Positions 24,684-32,213 of a stretch of DNA of 32,213 nucleotides are shown in pieces. Position 1 is the first letter of the stretch. Each line of letters begins with the position of its first letter. The notes beneath the pieces are model-generated. The model had not been told where the DNA came from. It saw only the letters and a list, made by a program, of their open reading frames with translations, and searched no databases. The position numbers and the translations under genes were made by a program. Source of the DNA: Saprospiraceae bacterium (GTDB lineage: Bacteria; Bacteroidota; Bacteroidia; Chitinophagales; Saprospiraceae); contig JAGOHC010000014.1 of NCBI GenBank assembly GCA_017996375.1, positions 1-32,213 of the forward strand. Reading direction: 5' to 3'.

Positions 24684-25688
24684 ATGACAAACAGATTAAA
24701 AATAGATGCACATACGCATATTTTGCCACCGCAATTACCGCGATGGGCAGATAAGTTTGGTTATGCTGGTTTTATCCATTTAGAACATGATGAAACAGCC
24801 CGCACTGCTGATATGATGAGAGGAGATACATTTTTCCGCCGTATTAAATCAAACTGTTGGGATGCACAAGAGCGCATTGAAGAGTATGCCAATCACCAAA
24901 CAAAAGTGCAGGTGGTATGTACCATTCCGGTATTGTTTTCATATTGGGCAAAGCCACAAGACGGTGCAGAAATTGCCACATTTTTGAATGACCATATCGC
25001 ACAATTAGTATACGATTTTCCACAACATTACATTGGGTTAGCAACGCTGCCGATGCAAGATACCAACTTAGCTATCAAAGAGTTAGAACGCTGTAAACAG
25101 ATAGGTATGGCGGGTATTCAGATAGGCTCAAACATCAATGATATAAACTTGGATGATGCCCGTTTCTTCCCAATTTTTGAAGCCTGCCAACAATTAGATA
25201 TGGCGGTGATGGTACACCCTTGGAACATGATGGGGCAAGCCCACATACAAAAATATTGGCTGCCTTGGCTGGTAGGTATGCCTGCCGAAACCACCCGTGC
25301 CATCTGTTCGTTGCTGTTTGGTGGCGTATTTGAACGCCTACCAGACGTACGCTTTTGTTTTGCCCATGCCGGCGGCTCATTTGTATTTACCATCGGGCGC
25401 ATTGAGCATGGTTTTAACTGTCGCCCTGATTTAGTTGCCATTGATAACCAAATTAATCCGCGCAATTATTTAGGTAAATTTTGGGTGGACAGCATCACAC
25501 ATGATGCAACCGCTTTGCAGTTTATCATCAACGCTATTGGTGTGGATAAGGTAATGTTTGGCACAGACTATCCGTTTCCGTTAGGCGATTTGGAGATGGG
25601 TGTATTTATGGAAAATATGAACCTCGCTGAAGCAGATTTAGATGCAATTTTTCACAAAAATGTCAAGCATTGGTTGTATGGAAATTAG
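24684..25688 (+). CDS. acmsd: 2-amino-3-carboxymuconate-6-semialdehyde decarboxylase (ACMSD)
   Basis: A 334-residue amidohydrolase-2 enzyme of the kynurenine pathway, which decarboxylates ACMS and diverts tryptophan carbon away from quinolinate and NAD synthesis. The sequence follows the known ACMSD closely: DAHTHILP (zinc ligands His10, His12), NCWD, FSYWAKP, GLATLPMQD, VHPW (His178), YWLPWLVGMPAETT, CFAHAGGSF (His228) and FGTDYPFPLG (Asp295). It is a recognisable full-length member. The ATG at 24684 gives the normal MTNRLKIDAHTH start; an earlier TTG would add five residues only. No other kynurenine-pathway gene is in the window, so the pathway genes are elsewhere or the enzyme acts on a related compound. 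Its last bases overlap the start of the next gene. Confidence 0.93.
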   Translation: MTNRLKIDAHTHILPPQLPRWADKFGYAGFIHLEHDETARTADMMRGDTFFRRIKSNCWDAQERIEEYANHQTKVQVVCTIPVLFSYWAKPQDGAEIATFLNDHIAQLVYDFPQHYIGLATLPMQDTNLAIKELERCKQIGMAGIQIGSNINDINLDDARFFPIFEACQQLDMAVMVHPWNMMGQAHIQKYWLPWLVGMPAETTRAICSLLFGGVFERLPDVRFCFAHAGGSFVFTIGRIEHGFNCRPDLVAIDNQINPRNYLGKFWVDSITHDATALQFIINAIGVDKVMFGTDYPFPLGDLEMGVFMENMNLAEADLDAIFHKNVKHWLYGN

Positions 25689-26430
25689 CACATTTTTAAA
25701 GCAAAAATTTATACCCAAAGCAACCTTGTTATTTGCATTAATAATACTGTTTTCTCATTGTCAAACAATGCCGCGGCAACGTGATATTTCGGCGTTTTAT
25801 TATACCGCCGCAACAGGCATAGACGATGGGCGAGTGTATGAATATAGGGTAGCGGGCAATGACACTATTCCGCCGTACTATTGGCACTACCAAACAAAAA
25901 AAGATAAAGACATCACTTTTTTGCTGGGGCAATATTTGGATGAAACCCTAACTCCGCGCCAATTTGCAAAAGAGAAAATAACAAAAAGTGGGGCATTGAT
26001 GCAGGATTATTTTTTTGTAGGGCGAACAGCACAAGGTGCCATGTTGCGCGTACCGGTAACAGTATTGGATGCCAATGTGTTTCCGTTTCAGATAATCGGC
26101 ACAACTGATGCTTTTTTGTTTCGCGCACAATACTCCGAAACGGGCGACTCAAGTAATATCACCATGCTTACGCGCTTGCGACGTTGGGTGGGCGATACAA
26201 CTATTGTATGGAAAGGGCAGCAGCTACCTTGCATCCGTTTTGAAGTAACCGAATCGCTGGATAACCAACAAGAAGGGCATTTCGAGCAGCAATTTAGTGG
26301 TGAGGAATGGTACGCCAAAGGGATAGGGTTGGTGCGGTACAGTAAGGAAATAACGCCTAAAATATTTTTGCAATATGTTTTACATGATGTGTACCCAATT
26401 GAGCAATTAAACCAGACAATTAATAAATAA
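25678..26430 (+). CDS. Putative lipoprotein, function unknown
   Basis: A 250-residue exported protein I do not recognise. The ATG at 25678 lies inside the last four codons of the ACMSD gene, an overlap of 11 bases in another frame, so translation is probably coupled. The N-terminus is basic then hydrophobic (LLFALIILF) and ends in SHC (about Cys24), a plausible lipobox. The rest is beta-rich (VYEYRVAGND, LRVPVTVLDANVFPFQIIG, a TTIVWKGQQLPCIRFEVTE strand set) with no motif I can name. A longer reading from 25642 would delay the signal peptide, so the shorter start is preferred. A terminator lies about 140 bases downstream. Confidence 0.75.
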   Translation: MEISTFLKQKFIPKATLLFALIILFSHCQTMPRQRDISAFYYTAATGIDDGRVYEYRVAGNDTIPPYYWHYQTKKDKDITFLLGQYLDETLTPRQFAKEKITKSGALMQDYFFVGRTAQGAMLRVPVTVLDANVFPFQIIGTTDAFLFRAQYSETGDSSNITMLTRLRRWVGDTTIVWKGQQLPCIRFEVTESLDNQQEGHFEQQFSGEEWYAKGIGLVRYSKEITPKIFLQYVLHDVYPIEQLNQTINK

Positions 26431-26508
26431 AAAAATATAACATTGTAACATATTATAAAACAATCACTTATGTAAATATTGGATTAGCAGCACGTATTAT
26501 ATTACGAT

Positions 26509-26525
26509 TTGGCACAATGTTTGGT
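26509..26525 (+). promoter_or_regulatory. Sigma-54-like (-24/-12) site, one key mismatch
   Basis: TTGGCAC followed by TTTGG with GG 12 bases from the second GG resembles the consensus TTGGCACG-N4-TTGCA. The -12 position reads TTGG instead of TTGC, and one G of the -24 box is A. It sits in non-coding DNA, about 47 bases before a terminator. An rpoN gene is present in the same window. Confidence 0.3.
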
Positions 26526-26571
26526 CTAAGTTAAATTGCCTTTATGAGATTACAATTTGTTCGAGATTTTG

Positions 26572-26600
26572 CCCTGACTTGAAGTAGTCAGGGTTTTTTT
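26572..26600 (+). terminator. Intrinsic terminator
   Basis: CCCTGACT (26572-26579) pairs with AGTCAGGG (26586-26593) with a 6-base loop and seven T follow. It lies just before the stop of the convergent M50 gene and ends whichever plus-strand transcript reaches it. Confidence 0.85.
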
Positions 26601-26603
26601 ATT

Positions 26604-27698
26604 TTAGGTGTTTCGCAATGCAACAAAATAATCCATTGCACGCATATCTACAACACCGATTAGTTGATGCGCCATACCATAAACAGGAAGAATGGTCAAT
26701 TTCCTGCTTCGCATTTTTGCATAAGCTACTTTCAGTGGCGTGTCTGTATGCACATACTCTTCCGATGCGCTCACATATTTTTCAATTTTTGCAGACAGAT
26801 TTTTATTTTTAACAGCATGAATTATAGCAGATTCGGGCAGCGAGCCATAGCGTTGTTGCGTCCAATCGTCAAAGACTAAAAAATCTCGCTCAACACCTTT
26901 TATTGCTTCCGACATTGCGTGCTCCATCGTATCAGAAAGATATAAGATAGTGTAATGTTGCCGAAGGATATTACTTACTGTAACATTGTTGAGTGCTGCA
27001 TCCATTTTGACGAAGTTATACTCCATCATGGCGGTTGAAAATATGAAAATACTGATTAACCCCAGCATGGGCTGTTCGTTATAAATAGCAAATACTAAAA
27101 ACAGGATGGCGATAAGTTGCCCCAATCTTGCTGCCCAGCGTGTAGCTTTTACGCGCCCAAACTTTAGTGCTAAAAGCGCACGAAACATACGCCCACCATC
27201 CATCGGAAACGCCGGTATTAAGTTGAACACAACCAACATGATATTGAGTATAAATAATAGCGGGAAGAAATTAGCGGGGTTTTCAAAAATGGCGATGGTA
27301 TCTTCGGTGGCGCTGATGTTTTTTCCTAAAATAATTTTTAATACGATATAGATGATGCAGGCTATCACTACATTTACTAACGGTCCGGCAATAGCAACAA
27401 TCAACTCTTGTTTAGGTTTTTCGGGCAGCCTATCCAAACGCGCCAATCCGCCAATAGGAGAAAGCGTAATGTCGTGGGTACGAATACCATATCGCCGTGC
27501 CGCCAATGCGTGTCCGTATTCGTGCAAAAGCACGCACACAAACAATGCCGCCATGAGCAACAGATACCATTTAATTCCGGCTGGCGACAAGCCGTTGGCA
27601 GAGCCATCATATACTAACCATAGGATGAGGAGAGAGAACGTCCAATGTATTTGAATCGGTATGCCTAAAATAGTTGCGACACGAATAGAACCTTTCAT
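26604..27698 (-). CDS. M50 family membrane metalloprotease (site-2 type) with CBS region
   Basis: A 364-residue integral-membrane zinc protease of the SpoIVFB/S2P-like group. It has about six membrane segments. Zinc motif HEYGH (His59, Glu60, His63) lies in one and the third ligand in PAFPMDGGR (Asp167) in another. The C-terminal third (about 235-360) resembles a CBS pair, which often binds adenine nucleotides and controls such proteases. Family members cut membrane proteins such as anti-sigma factors or sporulation factors, but no obvious substrate is encoded nearby. It starts 8 bases after an alpha/beta hydrolase gene, so the two form an operon. Confidence 0.92.
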   Translation of the reverse strand: MKGSIRVATILGIPIQIHWTFSLLILWLVYDGSANGLSPAGIKWYLLLMAALFVCVLLHEYGHALAARRYGIRTHDITLSPIGGLARLDRLPEKPKQELIVAIAGPLVNVVIACIIYIVLKIILGKNISATEDTIAIFENPANFFPLLFILNIMLVVFNLIPAFPMDGGRMFRALLALKFGRVKATRWAARLGQLIAILFLVFAIYNEQPMLGLISIFIFSTAMMEYNFVKMDAALNNVTVSNILRQHYTILYLSDTMEHAMSEAIKGVERDFLVFDDWTQQRYGSLPESAIIHAVKNKNLSAKIEKYVSASEEYVHTDTPLKVAYAKMRSRKLTILPVYGMAHQLIGVVDMRAMDYFVALRNT

Positions 27699-27706
27699 AT
27701 AGGATA

Positions 27707-28531
27707 TTAGCGATTAGTACAGAATTGTATAAAGTCTTTTGTGATGCCGGCTGATATTTTAGGGGCTTCCAACATTGCCAGATGGGCAACGCGAGGTAAA
27801 ATATGTATGATAGCGATTGTGGGCAAGTGCGTTTGCTCAAGTGAATTTTTTTGCGGTATGGTTTCATCTTGTTCGCCGATAATAAACATTACTGGGCAAG
27901 CAATTTGTCGCAGCACTTCGCTTTGGTCTGGGCGTTTTATCATCATCTCCAAACTATTGATGAACGCAGCAGAAGGGTTTTGCACGGCATTATGAATTAA
28001 TTCATTGATGAGCAGACTGTTGTCAGCAACAAACGTTGGCGTGGCGAATGAAGGTATGAGTTGCTTAACGTATACGGTATGCCCGTGTTGGCGAATAAAT
28101 TGTATGCCTTTTGCGCGTGACTCCTTTTTGGTGTCATCGTCTTCATAGGGATGTGAATGAAACATCCCCAACCCTGCTAACATTTCGCCGTACATTTTGG
28201 CAAAAGCGAGGGCAATGTATCCACCCATGGAGTGTCCAATTATGATACAAGTGCGAGTATTGAGTTTTTCTAATATACTTCGCACTGCGGTTGCTTGTTC
28301 TTCGATAGTGTCCGGCAAGAATTTTGATTTCCCAAAACTGCTACAATCAATACGAATAACCTTTTGTTGCCCTAAGAGTTGTTGCCAATCGTTCCAGATG
28401 CGACTATCTAAGCAGAAGCCGTGCAAAAGTACAATGGGTATGCCTCTGCCAGCAGTAACTGTGTAGGCAACGCGCCCGTTAGCGACATCAATAAAACCTT
28501 GTGTCATAGTAACGCTTAAATGCTGATTCAA
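27707..28531 (-). CDS. Alpha/beta hydrolase
   Basis: A 274-residue cytoplasmic alpha/beta hydrolase with a full triad: HGFC oxyanion region (residue 37 on), nucleophile Ser101 in GHSMGG, acid Asp222 in GEQDET and base His250 in RVAHLAML. The motif SSFGKSKF resembles the cofactor-free oxidase/esterase/epoxide hydrolase-like part of the superfamily; the substrate is unknown. The ATG at 28531 is followed by an in-frame ATG eight codons later that could be the real start, since the conserved fold starts only after it. It is first in the minus-strand pair with the M50 protease. A TAnnTTTG element lies upstream. Confidence 0.87.
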   Translation of the reverse strand: MNQHLSVTMTQGFIDVANGRVAYTVTAGRGIPIVLLHGFCLDSRIWNDWQQLLGQQKVIRIDCSSFGKSKFLPDTIEEQATAVRSILEKLNTRTCIIIGHSMGGYIALAFAKMYGEMLAGLGMFHSHPYEDDDTKKESRAKGIQFIRQHGHTVYVKQLIPSFATPTFVADNSLLINELIHNAVQNPSAAFINSLEMMIKRPDQSEVLRQIACPVMFIIGEQDETIPQKNSLEQTHLPTIAIIHILPRVAHLAMLEAPKISAGITKDFIQFCTNR

Positions 28532-28555
28532 AACGTGGTTTCGGGAGAATTAGGG

Positions 28556-28563
28556 CAAAGGTA
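28556..28563 (-). promoter_or_regulatory. Candidate minus-strand -7 element
   Basis: Minus-strand TACCTTTG matches TAnnTTTG, 24 bases before the hydrolase start at 28531. It lies back to back with the plus-strand element at 28582-28589. Confidence 0.4.
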
Positions 28564-28581
28564 CACAAAATAAAATTAGTA

Positions 28582-28589
28582 TATTTTTG
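28582..28589 (+). promoter_or_regulatory. Candidate -7 element for the GAF-phosphatase gene
   Basis: TATTTTTG matches TAnnTTTG and is 42 bases before the ATG at 28632. Confidence 0.4.
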
Positions 28590-28631
28590 TAAGTAAATAC
28601 TTTTCGTTACATTTAGGTCAGATAAAGAACC

Positions 28632-29885
28632 ATGTCAGAGTCAGTAGAAGGAAACGAAAAAGGTGTAAATAATATCATAGAGGTATTAGAACATGAAATC
28701 CACTTGCAACAATTGCAAGTGAACGGCTTGCTGGCTATCACCCAAGCTATCAATAGTAACATCTCCTCACAGGATTTGTTCCGTATGTATCGCAATTTTT
28801 TGAGCTTCGATATGGCGATATCTAAAATGGTATTATACATTTCGCGCAATGACCGCTGGTTGGCAGCTACACACGTAGGCGTACCGGAAGAAGCACTTCA
28901 AATTAATATCAGCGATGAGTTAGCTTATTTCAAACGCTTGCGCCCCATCTCTGAACCCAACCATCCGCTGCTCAAGGAGTTTGATTTCGTCATACCTGTA
29001 TTACACAAAAATTACCCCATTGCTTATACGCTAATCGGAGGCTTAGAAAACGACGACGATACCTATAATAAAATACAATTTATCACTACCATTACCAATA
29101 TCATCGCTGTTGCTATCGAAAACAAGCGATTGTTTAAACGTCAACTACAGCAGGAGCGCCTCAATAAAGAGATGGAATTAGCAGGGCAAATGCAGCAAAT
29201 GCTCATCCCTACGCAGCTGCCACAAAACAAATACTACGAGCTGGCGAGTATCTACCAACCGCAGATGGGCGTAGGTGGCGACTACTTCGATTTTATAGAA
29301 TTAGAAGACGATAAGTTTGCATTTTGCATTGCCGATATTTCGGGCAAGGGTGTAGCAGCAGCCCTACTGATGGCAAATTTTCAGGCTAATTTGCATACGC
29401 TTGTCAAGAAGCAAATCCCGTTGCAAGAGTTTATTCAAGAATTGAACAATACGGTTATCCGCGTTACCAACGGCGATAAATTTATCACTTTTTTTATTGC
29501 TGTTTTTGATAAAAAAAATCGCAGGTTGCAGTACATCAGTGCCGGACACATGCCGTCTATCCTTATCATGCAAGGAGAGGTGTTTTTGCTCGATAAAGGT
29601 TGCACCATTCTCGGCACATTTGATGTGTTGCCCGAAGTAGAAGTAGGCGAAATACACATCCCGCACGAAGCGATTATTGTCGCTTATACTGATGGTGTCA
29701 CAGACTTGCAAAACGAGCAAGGAGAATTTTTTAACGAAGACTTGCTTATGTCTTTTGCAAAATCACAGTTCGAGTGTTCTGCACAAGTATTTAATACCCG
29801 CTTGCAGTACGAGCTGGAGAATTTTAAAGGCGACTCCGATTACTCGGATGATATTACGCTGCTGACGTGCAAGATTTACGATTAA
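28632..29885 (+). CDS. GAF-domain PP2C-type (SpoIIE/RsbU-like) serine phosphatase
   Basis: A 417-residue cytoplasmic protein. Residues about 20-165 form a GAF-like sensor, then a coiled-coil-like linker (LQQERLNKEMELAGQMQQML) and the PP2C SpoIIE domain (about 195-417). Metal-binding residues are seen in GGDYFD (Asp217), ADISGKG (Asp235, Gly238), AYTDGVTD (Asp354) and the terminal SDDITLL (Asp406-407). Such enzymes usually dephosphorylate an anti-sigma-factor antagonist in a partner-switching path; neither an STAS protein nor a kinase is present here, so the target is unknown. The C-terminus overlaps the upstream leader of the DUF2254 gene; the two could be co-transcribed. Confidence 0.9.
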   Translation: MSESVEGNEKGVNNIIEVLEHEIHLQQLQVNGLLAITQAINSNISSQDLFRMYRNFLSFDMAISKMVLYISRNDRWLAATHVGVPEEALQINISDELAYFKRLRPISEPNHPLLKEFDFVIPVLHKNYPIAYTLIGGLENDDDTYNKIQFITTITNIIAVAIENKRLFKRQLQQERLNKEMELAGQMQQMLIPTQLPQNKYYELASIYQPQMGVGGDYFDFIELEDDKFAFCIADISGKGVAAALLMANFQANLHTLVKKQIPLQEFIQELNNTVIRVTNGDKFITFFIAVFDKKNRRLQYISAGHMPSILIMQGEVFLLDKGCTILGTFDVLPEVEVGEIHIPHEAIIVAYTDGVTDLQNEQGEFFNEDLLMSFAKSQFECSAQVFNTRLQYELENFKGDSDYSDDITLLTCKIYD

Positions 29886-29890
29886 CTATT

Positions 29891-31291
29891 ATGCCTATGT
29901 TGGATATGTACACCCTTCGCAAAGAATGGCAGCGATATTGGGTCATTTGTTTGTATGTAAGTATTGTGGCGGTTATTTCTATATTGATTGCGCTTTCGCT
30001 ACAACACCTTCCCGATACCCAATTAAATGCTAGTTTAGATGGGTTTATCGGCTTCGCTGGTAATGCTTTTATAGCCATTTTGACCACTACATTTTCAGCA
30101 ATATTGGTGGCGTTAACGTTGGGGTCGGCGCAATTTTCGCCGCGCATTATCCGAGCTTTTTTTCGAGAAGACAAAGCTAATCAAGCCCTGTTTTATATCT
30201 TCCTTATCGGCGTTGCGCTCACGAGTACTACTAACTCATTGGATATTCATTTTGGGACATGGATGTATCGCAGTTGTTCTATTTATAAAATATTAGTGGC
30301 ATTTTTTTCGTATAGTTTGCTAACTATTATATTTCCATATTTTGTATTTCGCATCATTAATAGCATCAACGCAGCATCTATTACCAAACGCATTTGTTCC
30401 CAGACACTTTCCGAAATTGAAAAATTATACGAAAATGATACGGCTGCTATACAACAGCCTCGCCGAAAGGCAACAATACCTCCGGGTGTTCATCCAATTG
30501 CCTCGCAACAGTATGGTTTTTTGAATGACATTAATTTTGAAAAATTATCTAAGTTGGTTCGTACCGACCCAGATATGCAGTGGTATATTGTTCCCATTGT
30601 TGGCAACTTTATTGCACAACATAGCCCGTTGTTATATTCCGACAAGGAGTTAGATAGCCAAAAGCAGCAACTCATCCGCACTTGCTTTGATATACATCGC
30701 TTCAGGAGTTATAACCAAGATATTAATTTCGGTGTGCGGCAATTAGTGGATATTGCCATCAAAGCCATTTCGCCCGCAGTAAATGACCCTACTACTGCCT
30801 TAAACTGTATCAACTATTTAGGTGAAATTCTGAAGGGTTTTGTTAACCGCAAAGAGGTAGCTAAAAAAGGAAAAAAATTTGCACACCAACAGATACATAT
30901 TCGAGAGTTTAACTTTGATATGCTGTTAGATTTGTCATTCGACCAAATTGTACAATGGGGGCGCAACGACCACGTGGTGATTCGCGGTGTTTTGGAAACA
31001 CTTACGGAGGTAGTTACCATTACGCGCCATGCTCCCAAGCTGTTTACCATTGCTAATAGCGTTCGGGATATGGAGTTATTTAACTCACATACGCAAAGAG
31101 TGGACCGTTTTGCTACGGCGGAATTTAACGCTGCAATTGTACACGCACTGCGCCGATTTTGGGAGGCGATAGAAGCTGCCGTACAGCGCACACACCAGCC
31201 CGATGAACTACGGCAGGTAACTGCACAAGCCACAGTGTTGCTCCCTTTGTTACGCCAACAGTTGGCTACTTATAAGCAGCAATTATTGTAA
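29891..31291 (+). CDS. DUF2254 membrane protein
   Basis: A 466-residue integral-membrane protein of the uncharacterised DUF2254 family. The N-terminal part has four membrane segments (starting about residues 15, 50, 93 and 122: ICLYVSIVAVISIL, FIAILTTTFSAILVAL, ALFYIFLIGVAL and ILVAFFSYSLLTII). The soluble C-terminal half has the family block VDIAIKAISPAVNDPTTALNC. No enzyme activity is known; a transport-, channel- or sensing-related role is speculation. The ATG at 29891 is chosen over a GTG at 29867 that would overlap the phosphatase gene, since the family N-terminus begins close to this point. It is 5 bases from the previous stop, so it is probably co-transcribed with the GAF-PP2C phosphatase. 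Confidence 0.85.
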   Translation: MPMLDMYTLRKEWQRYWVICLYVSIVAVISILIALSLQHLPDTQLNASLDGFIGFAGNAFIAILTTTFSAILVALTLGSAQFSPRIIRAFFREDKANQALFYIFLIGVALTSTTNSLDIHFGTWMYRSCSIYKILVAFFSYSLLTIIFPYFVFRIINSINAASITKRICSQTLSEIEKLYENDTAAIQQPRRKATIPPGVHPIASQQYGFLNDINFEKLSKLVRTDPDMQWYIVPIVGNFIAQHSPLLYSDKELDSQKQQLIRTCFDIHRFRSYNQDINFGVRQLVDIAIKAISPAVNDPTTALNCINYLGEILKGFVNRKEVAKKGKKFAHQQIHIREFNFDMLLDLSFDQIVQWGRNDHVVIRGVLETLTEVVTITRHAPKLFTIANSVRDMELFNSHTQRVDRFATAEFNAAIVHALRRFWEAIEAAVQRTHQPDELRQVTAQATVLLPLLRQQLATYKQQLL

Positions 31292-31296
31292 ATAAG

Positions 31297-31638
31297 TTAA
31301 GAAGTTAATTTCTTGTTTGTACTGTGCCGAATGGCATCCCGTTTGGTTTTTTTCTCCAAATTTTTTTGCAACGCAGTAGTGAGGTCAATGCCGGTTTGGT
31401 TTGCCAAACAGATGAGCACAAACAGTACGTCTGCCATTTCATCAGCGAGTTGCTCCTGTGGATTAGCTGACTGCTCCGCTTCCTTGAAGGATTGTTCGCC
31501 ATAGATACGTGCCATTAAGCGAGCTACTTCGCCCACCTCTTCCATGAGAACTGCCGTGTTGGTTAGTTCATTAAAGTAGCGCACGCCGATGGTGCTAATC
31601 CACTCATCCACAAGGGTTTGTGCCTCTTGTAATGTCAT
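31297..31638 (-). CDS. MazG-like nucleotide pyrophosphohydrolase
   Basis: A 113-residue all-alpha NTP pyrophosphatase. The magnesium-binding pattern is E-E-x-x-E in LMEEVGEVA (Glu33, Glu34, Glu37) and E-x-x-D in ADEMADVLF (Glu67, Asp70). Length fits the single-domain MazG-like group that hydrolyses non-canonical or damaged (d)NTPs. It converges with the DUF2254 gene, 5 bases away, without a visible terminator. The 79-residue gene lies 15 bases upstream on the same strand, so they probably form one unit. Confidence 0.88.
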   Translation of the reverse strand: MTLQEAQTLVDEWISTIGVRYFNELTNTAVLMEEVGEVARLMARIYGEQSFKEAEQSANPQEQLADEMADVLFVLICLANQTGIDLTTALQKNLEKKTKRDAIRHSTNKKLTS

Positions 31639-31653
31639 GTTTACAAAAAAAAA

Positions 31654-31893
31654 TTAGGCTTTCTCTAAAGCGGATTGACGGCTGTATTCTAAGATATTGG
31701 CGATGGATTTGCCGGAAGGGGCAAGTTGCACATTCGGCAGGGCTTGTTTTGCTTCAGCTAATTGGCGGAAGGTTTGTTTGGCTATTGGATTGTTCGCGAC
31801 TTCCTGAATAACAGAAAGAGATTCAGTAGGGGTTGTTTCGTGGTAGAGATACTGGATGAATTGGGAAGATTTGTTTGTAAAATTATGCTCCAT
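31654..31893 (-). CDS. Small conserved-type protein, 79 residues
   Basis: A small soluble protein with no signal peptide. Its form (FIQYLYHETTPTE near the start, a helical middle and an SIANILEYSRQSA ending) resembles a small Bacteroidota family seen elsewhere with a YIYNEL start and an ILNYS ending; I know of no function. It lies 15 bases before the MazG-like gene and is probably co-transcribed with it. Confidence 0.65.
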   Translation of the reverse strand: MEHNFTNKSSQFIQYLYHETTPTESLSVIQEVANNPIAKQTFRQLAEAKQALPNVQLAPSGKSIANILEYSRQSALEKA

Positions 31894-31952
31894 ATAGTTG
31901 TTAATGATTTTGGTAATAAAATTGGTAATTAAAAAAAATCAGAATTAGAACT

Positions 31953-31995
31953 AAAAAGCCTTAACAGTTATTGTGTTGTTAAGGCTTTTTTATTT
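31953..31995. terminator. Two-way intrinsic terminator
   Basis: AAAAAGCCTTAACA (31953-31966) pairs with TGTTAAGGCTTTTT (31977-31990) over 14 bases with a 10-base loop. A T-run follows on the plus strand and, because the stem ends in A, also on the minus strand. It most likely ends the minus-strand DUF2147 gene before the 79-residue gene. Confidence 0.85.
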
Positions 31996-32018
31996 TGTTG
32001 CTGATTTTTTTCGGATTT

Positions 32019-32213
32019 TCAAATCCTCACGCGATACCAAGTTTGTGTGCGGAATATGCCCGTCCAATGTTTGCCACGCACGCGCAATTCGTCGGGTTTA
32101 TTTTTTTCAAACCACGCGCTACAGCCATATTCGTTGCCGTTTTCGGGATCCATTATTGTACCACTTCGCCAGTAATAATCATAAGTCTTTAGGTCGCTCA
32201 AAATTACCATTCC
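32019..32213 (-). CDS. DUF2147 family protein, C-terminal part, cut by the window edge
   Basis: The frame is open to the right edge, so the true start lies outside. The 64 visible residues contain the end of a DUF2147 domain: W-x-SG-x-I-x-DP-x-NG-x-x-Y-x-C, then DELRVRGKHWTG and the closing RTQTWYRV. The family is typically exported and of unknown function. The methionine at 32210 is an internal residue, as a codon for glycine precedes it. Confidence 0.75.
   Translation of the reverse strand, partial: GMVILSDLKTYDYYWRSGTIMDPENGNEYGCSAWFEKNKPDELRVRGKHWTGIFRTQTWYRVRI

Noticed and set aside
1..32213. Search by eye for tRNA, rRNA, CRISPR arrays and insertion sequences
   Set aside because: No T-arm consensus, spaced direct repeats, or transposase frames were seen. 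A covariance-model scan (tRNAscan-SE, Infernal) would be decisive.

Overview
The window looks like a chromosomal segment of a free-living member of the Bacteroidota (Chitinophagales/Saprospiria-like; I cannot place it more precisely). The evidence is a TonB-dependent receptor with an N-terminal carboxypeptidase-regulatory-like domain, a secreted enzyme with a type IX secretion (T9SS) C-terminal sorting domain, a DUF2807 protein, an RNase H1 with an N-terminal hybrid-binding domain, many lipoproteins, start codons without Shine-Dalgarno sequences, and repeated -7 elements of the form TAnnTTTG just upstream of genes. No rRNA, tRNA, CRISPR array, insertion sequence or phage gene was seen.

Layout. 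1-932: alpha/beta hydrolase. 933-3306: a markedly AT-rich island (about 22-37% GC in lines I counted, against about 50% in a line of the next gene) with three exported-protein genes: a surface-type lipoprotein, a propeller-like anchored protein, and a small thioredoxin-like CxxC lipoprotein whose start overlaps the stop of the gene before it. 3392-7618: metallophosphoesterase, a TPR/membrane protein apparently fused to a lipoprotein, and two unrecognised proteins. 7619-8198: no intact gene, but the decayed start of a secreted-protein gene and a second coding fragment. 8199-9476: LolC/E-FtsX type permease. 9557-14215 (all minus): DUF2807 protein, DNA ligase LigA, M15 peptidase lipoprotein, RNase H1 and a 62-residue protein; the last four are tightly packed. 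14359-19898 (plus): phosphoglucosamine mutase, sensor histidine kinase, a 666-base AT-rich gap, sigma-54 (rpoN) and a HAD phosphatase.

20042-24591: TonB receptor followed by a T9SS-secreted esterase-like protein, then a strong terminator. 24684-26430: ACMSD (kynurenine pathway) overlapping a lipoprotein gene. 26604-28531 (minus): M50 protease with CBS region and an alpha/beta hydrolase. 28632-31291: GAF-PP2C (RsbU-like) phosphatase and a DUF2254 membrane protein. 31297-31893 (minus): MazG-like pyrophosphohydrolase and a 79-residue protein. 32019-32213: 3' end of a DUF2147 gene cut by the window edge.

Most of the window is ordinary housekeeping and envelope biology. The parts I would look at again are the AT-rich exported redox-like trio, the decayed gene at 7.8 kb, two tiny promoter-plus-terminator units that could make small RNAs (17013-17065 minus; 26509-26600 plus, with a sigma-54-like site), the TPR-lipoprotein fusion, and the GAF-PP2C/DUF2254 pair. 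I did not find a clear-cut new defence or mobile system.
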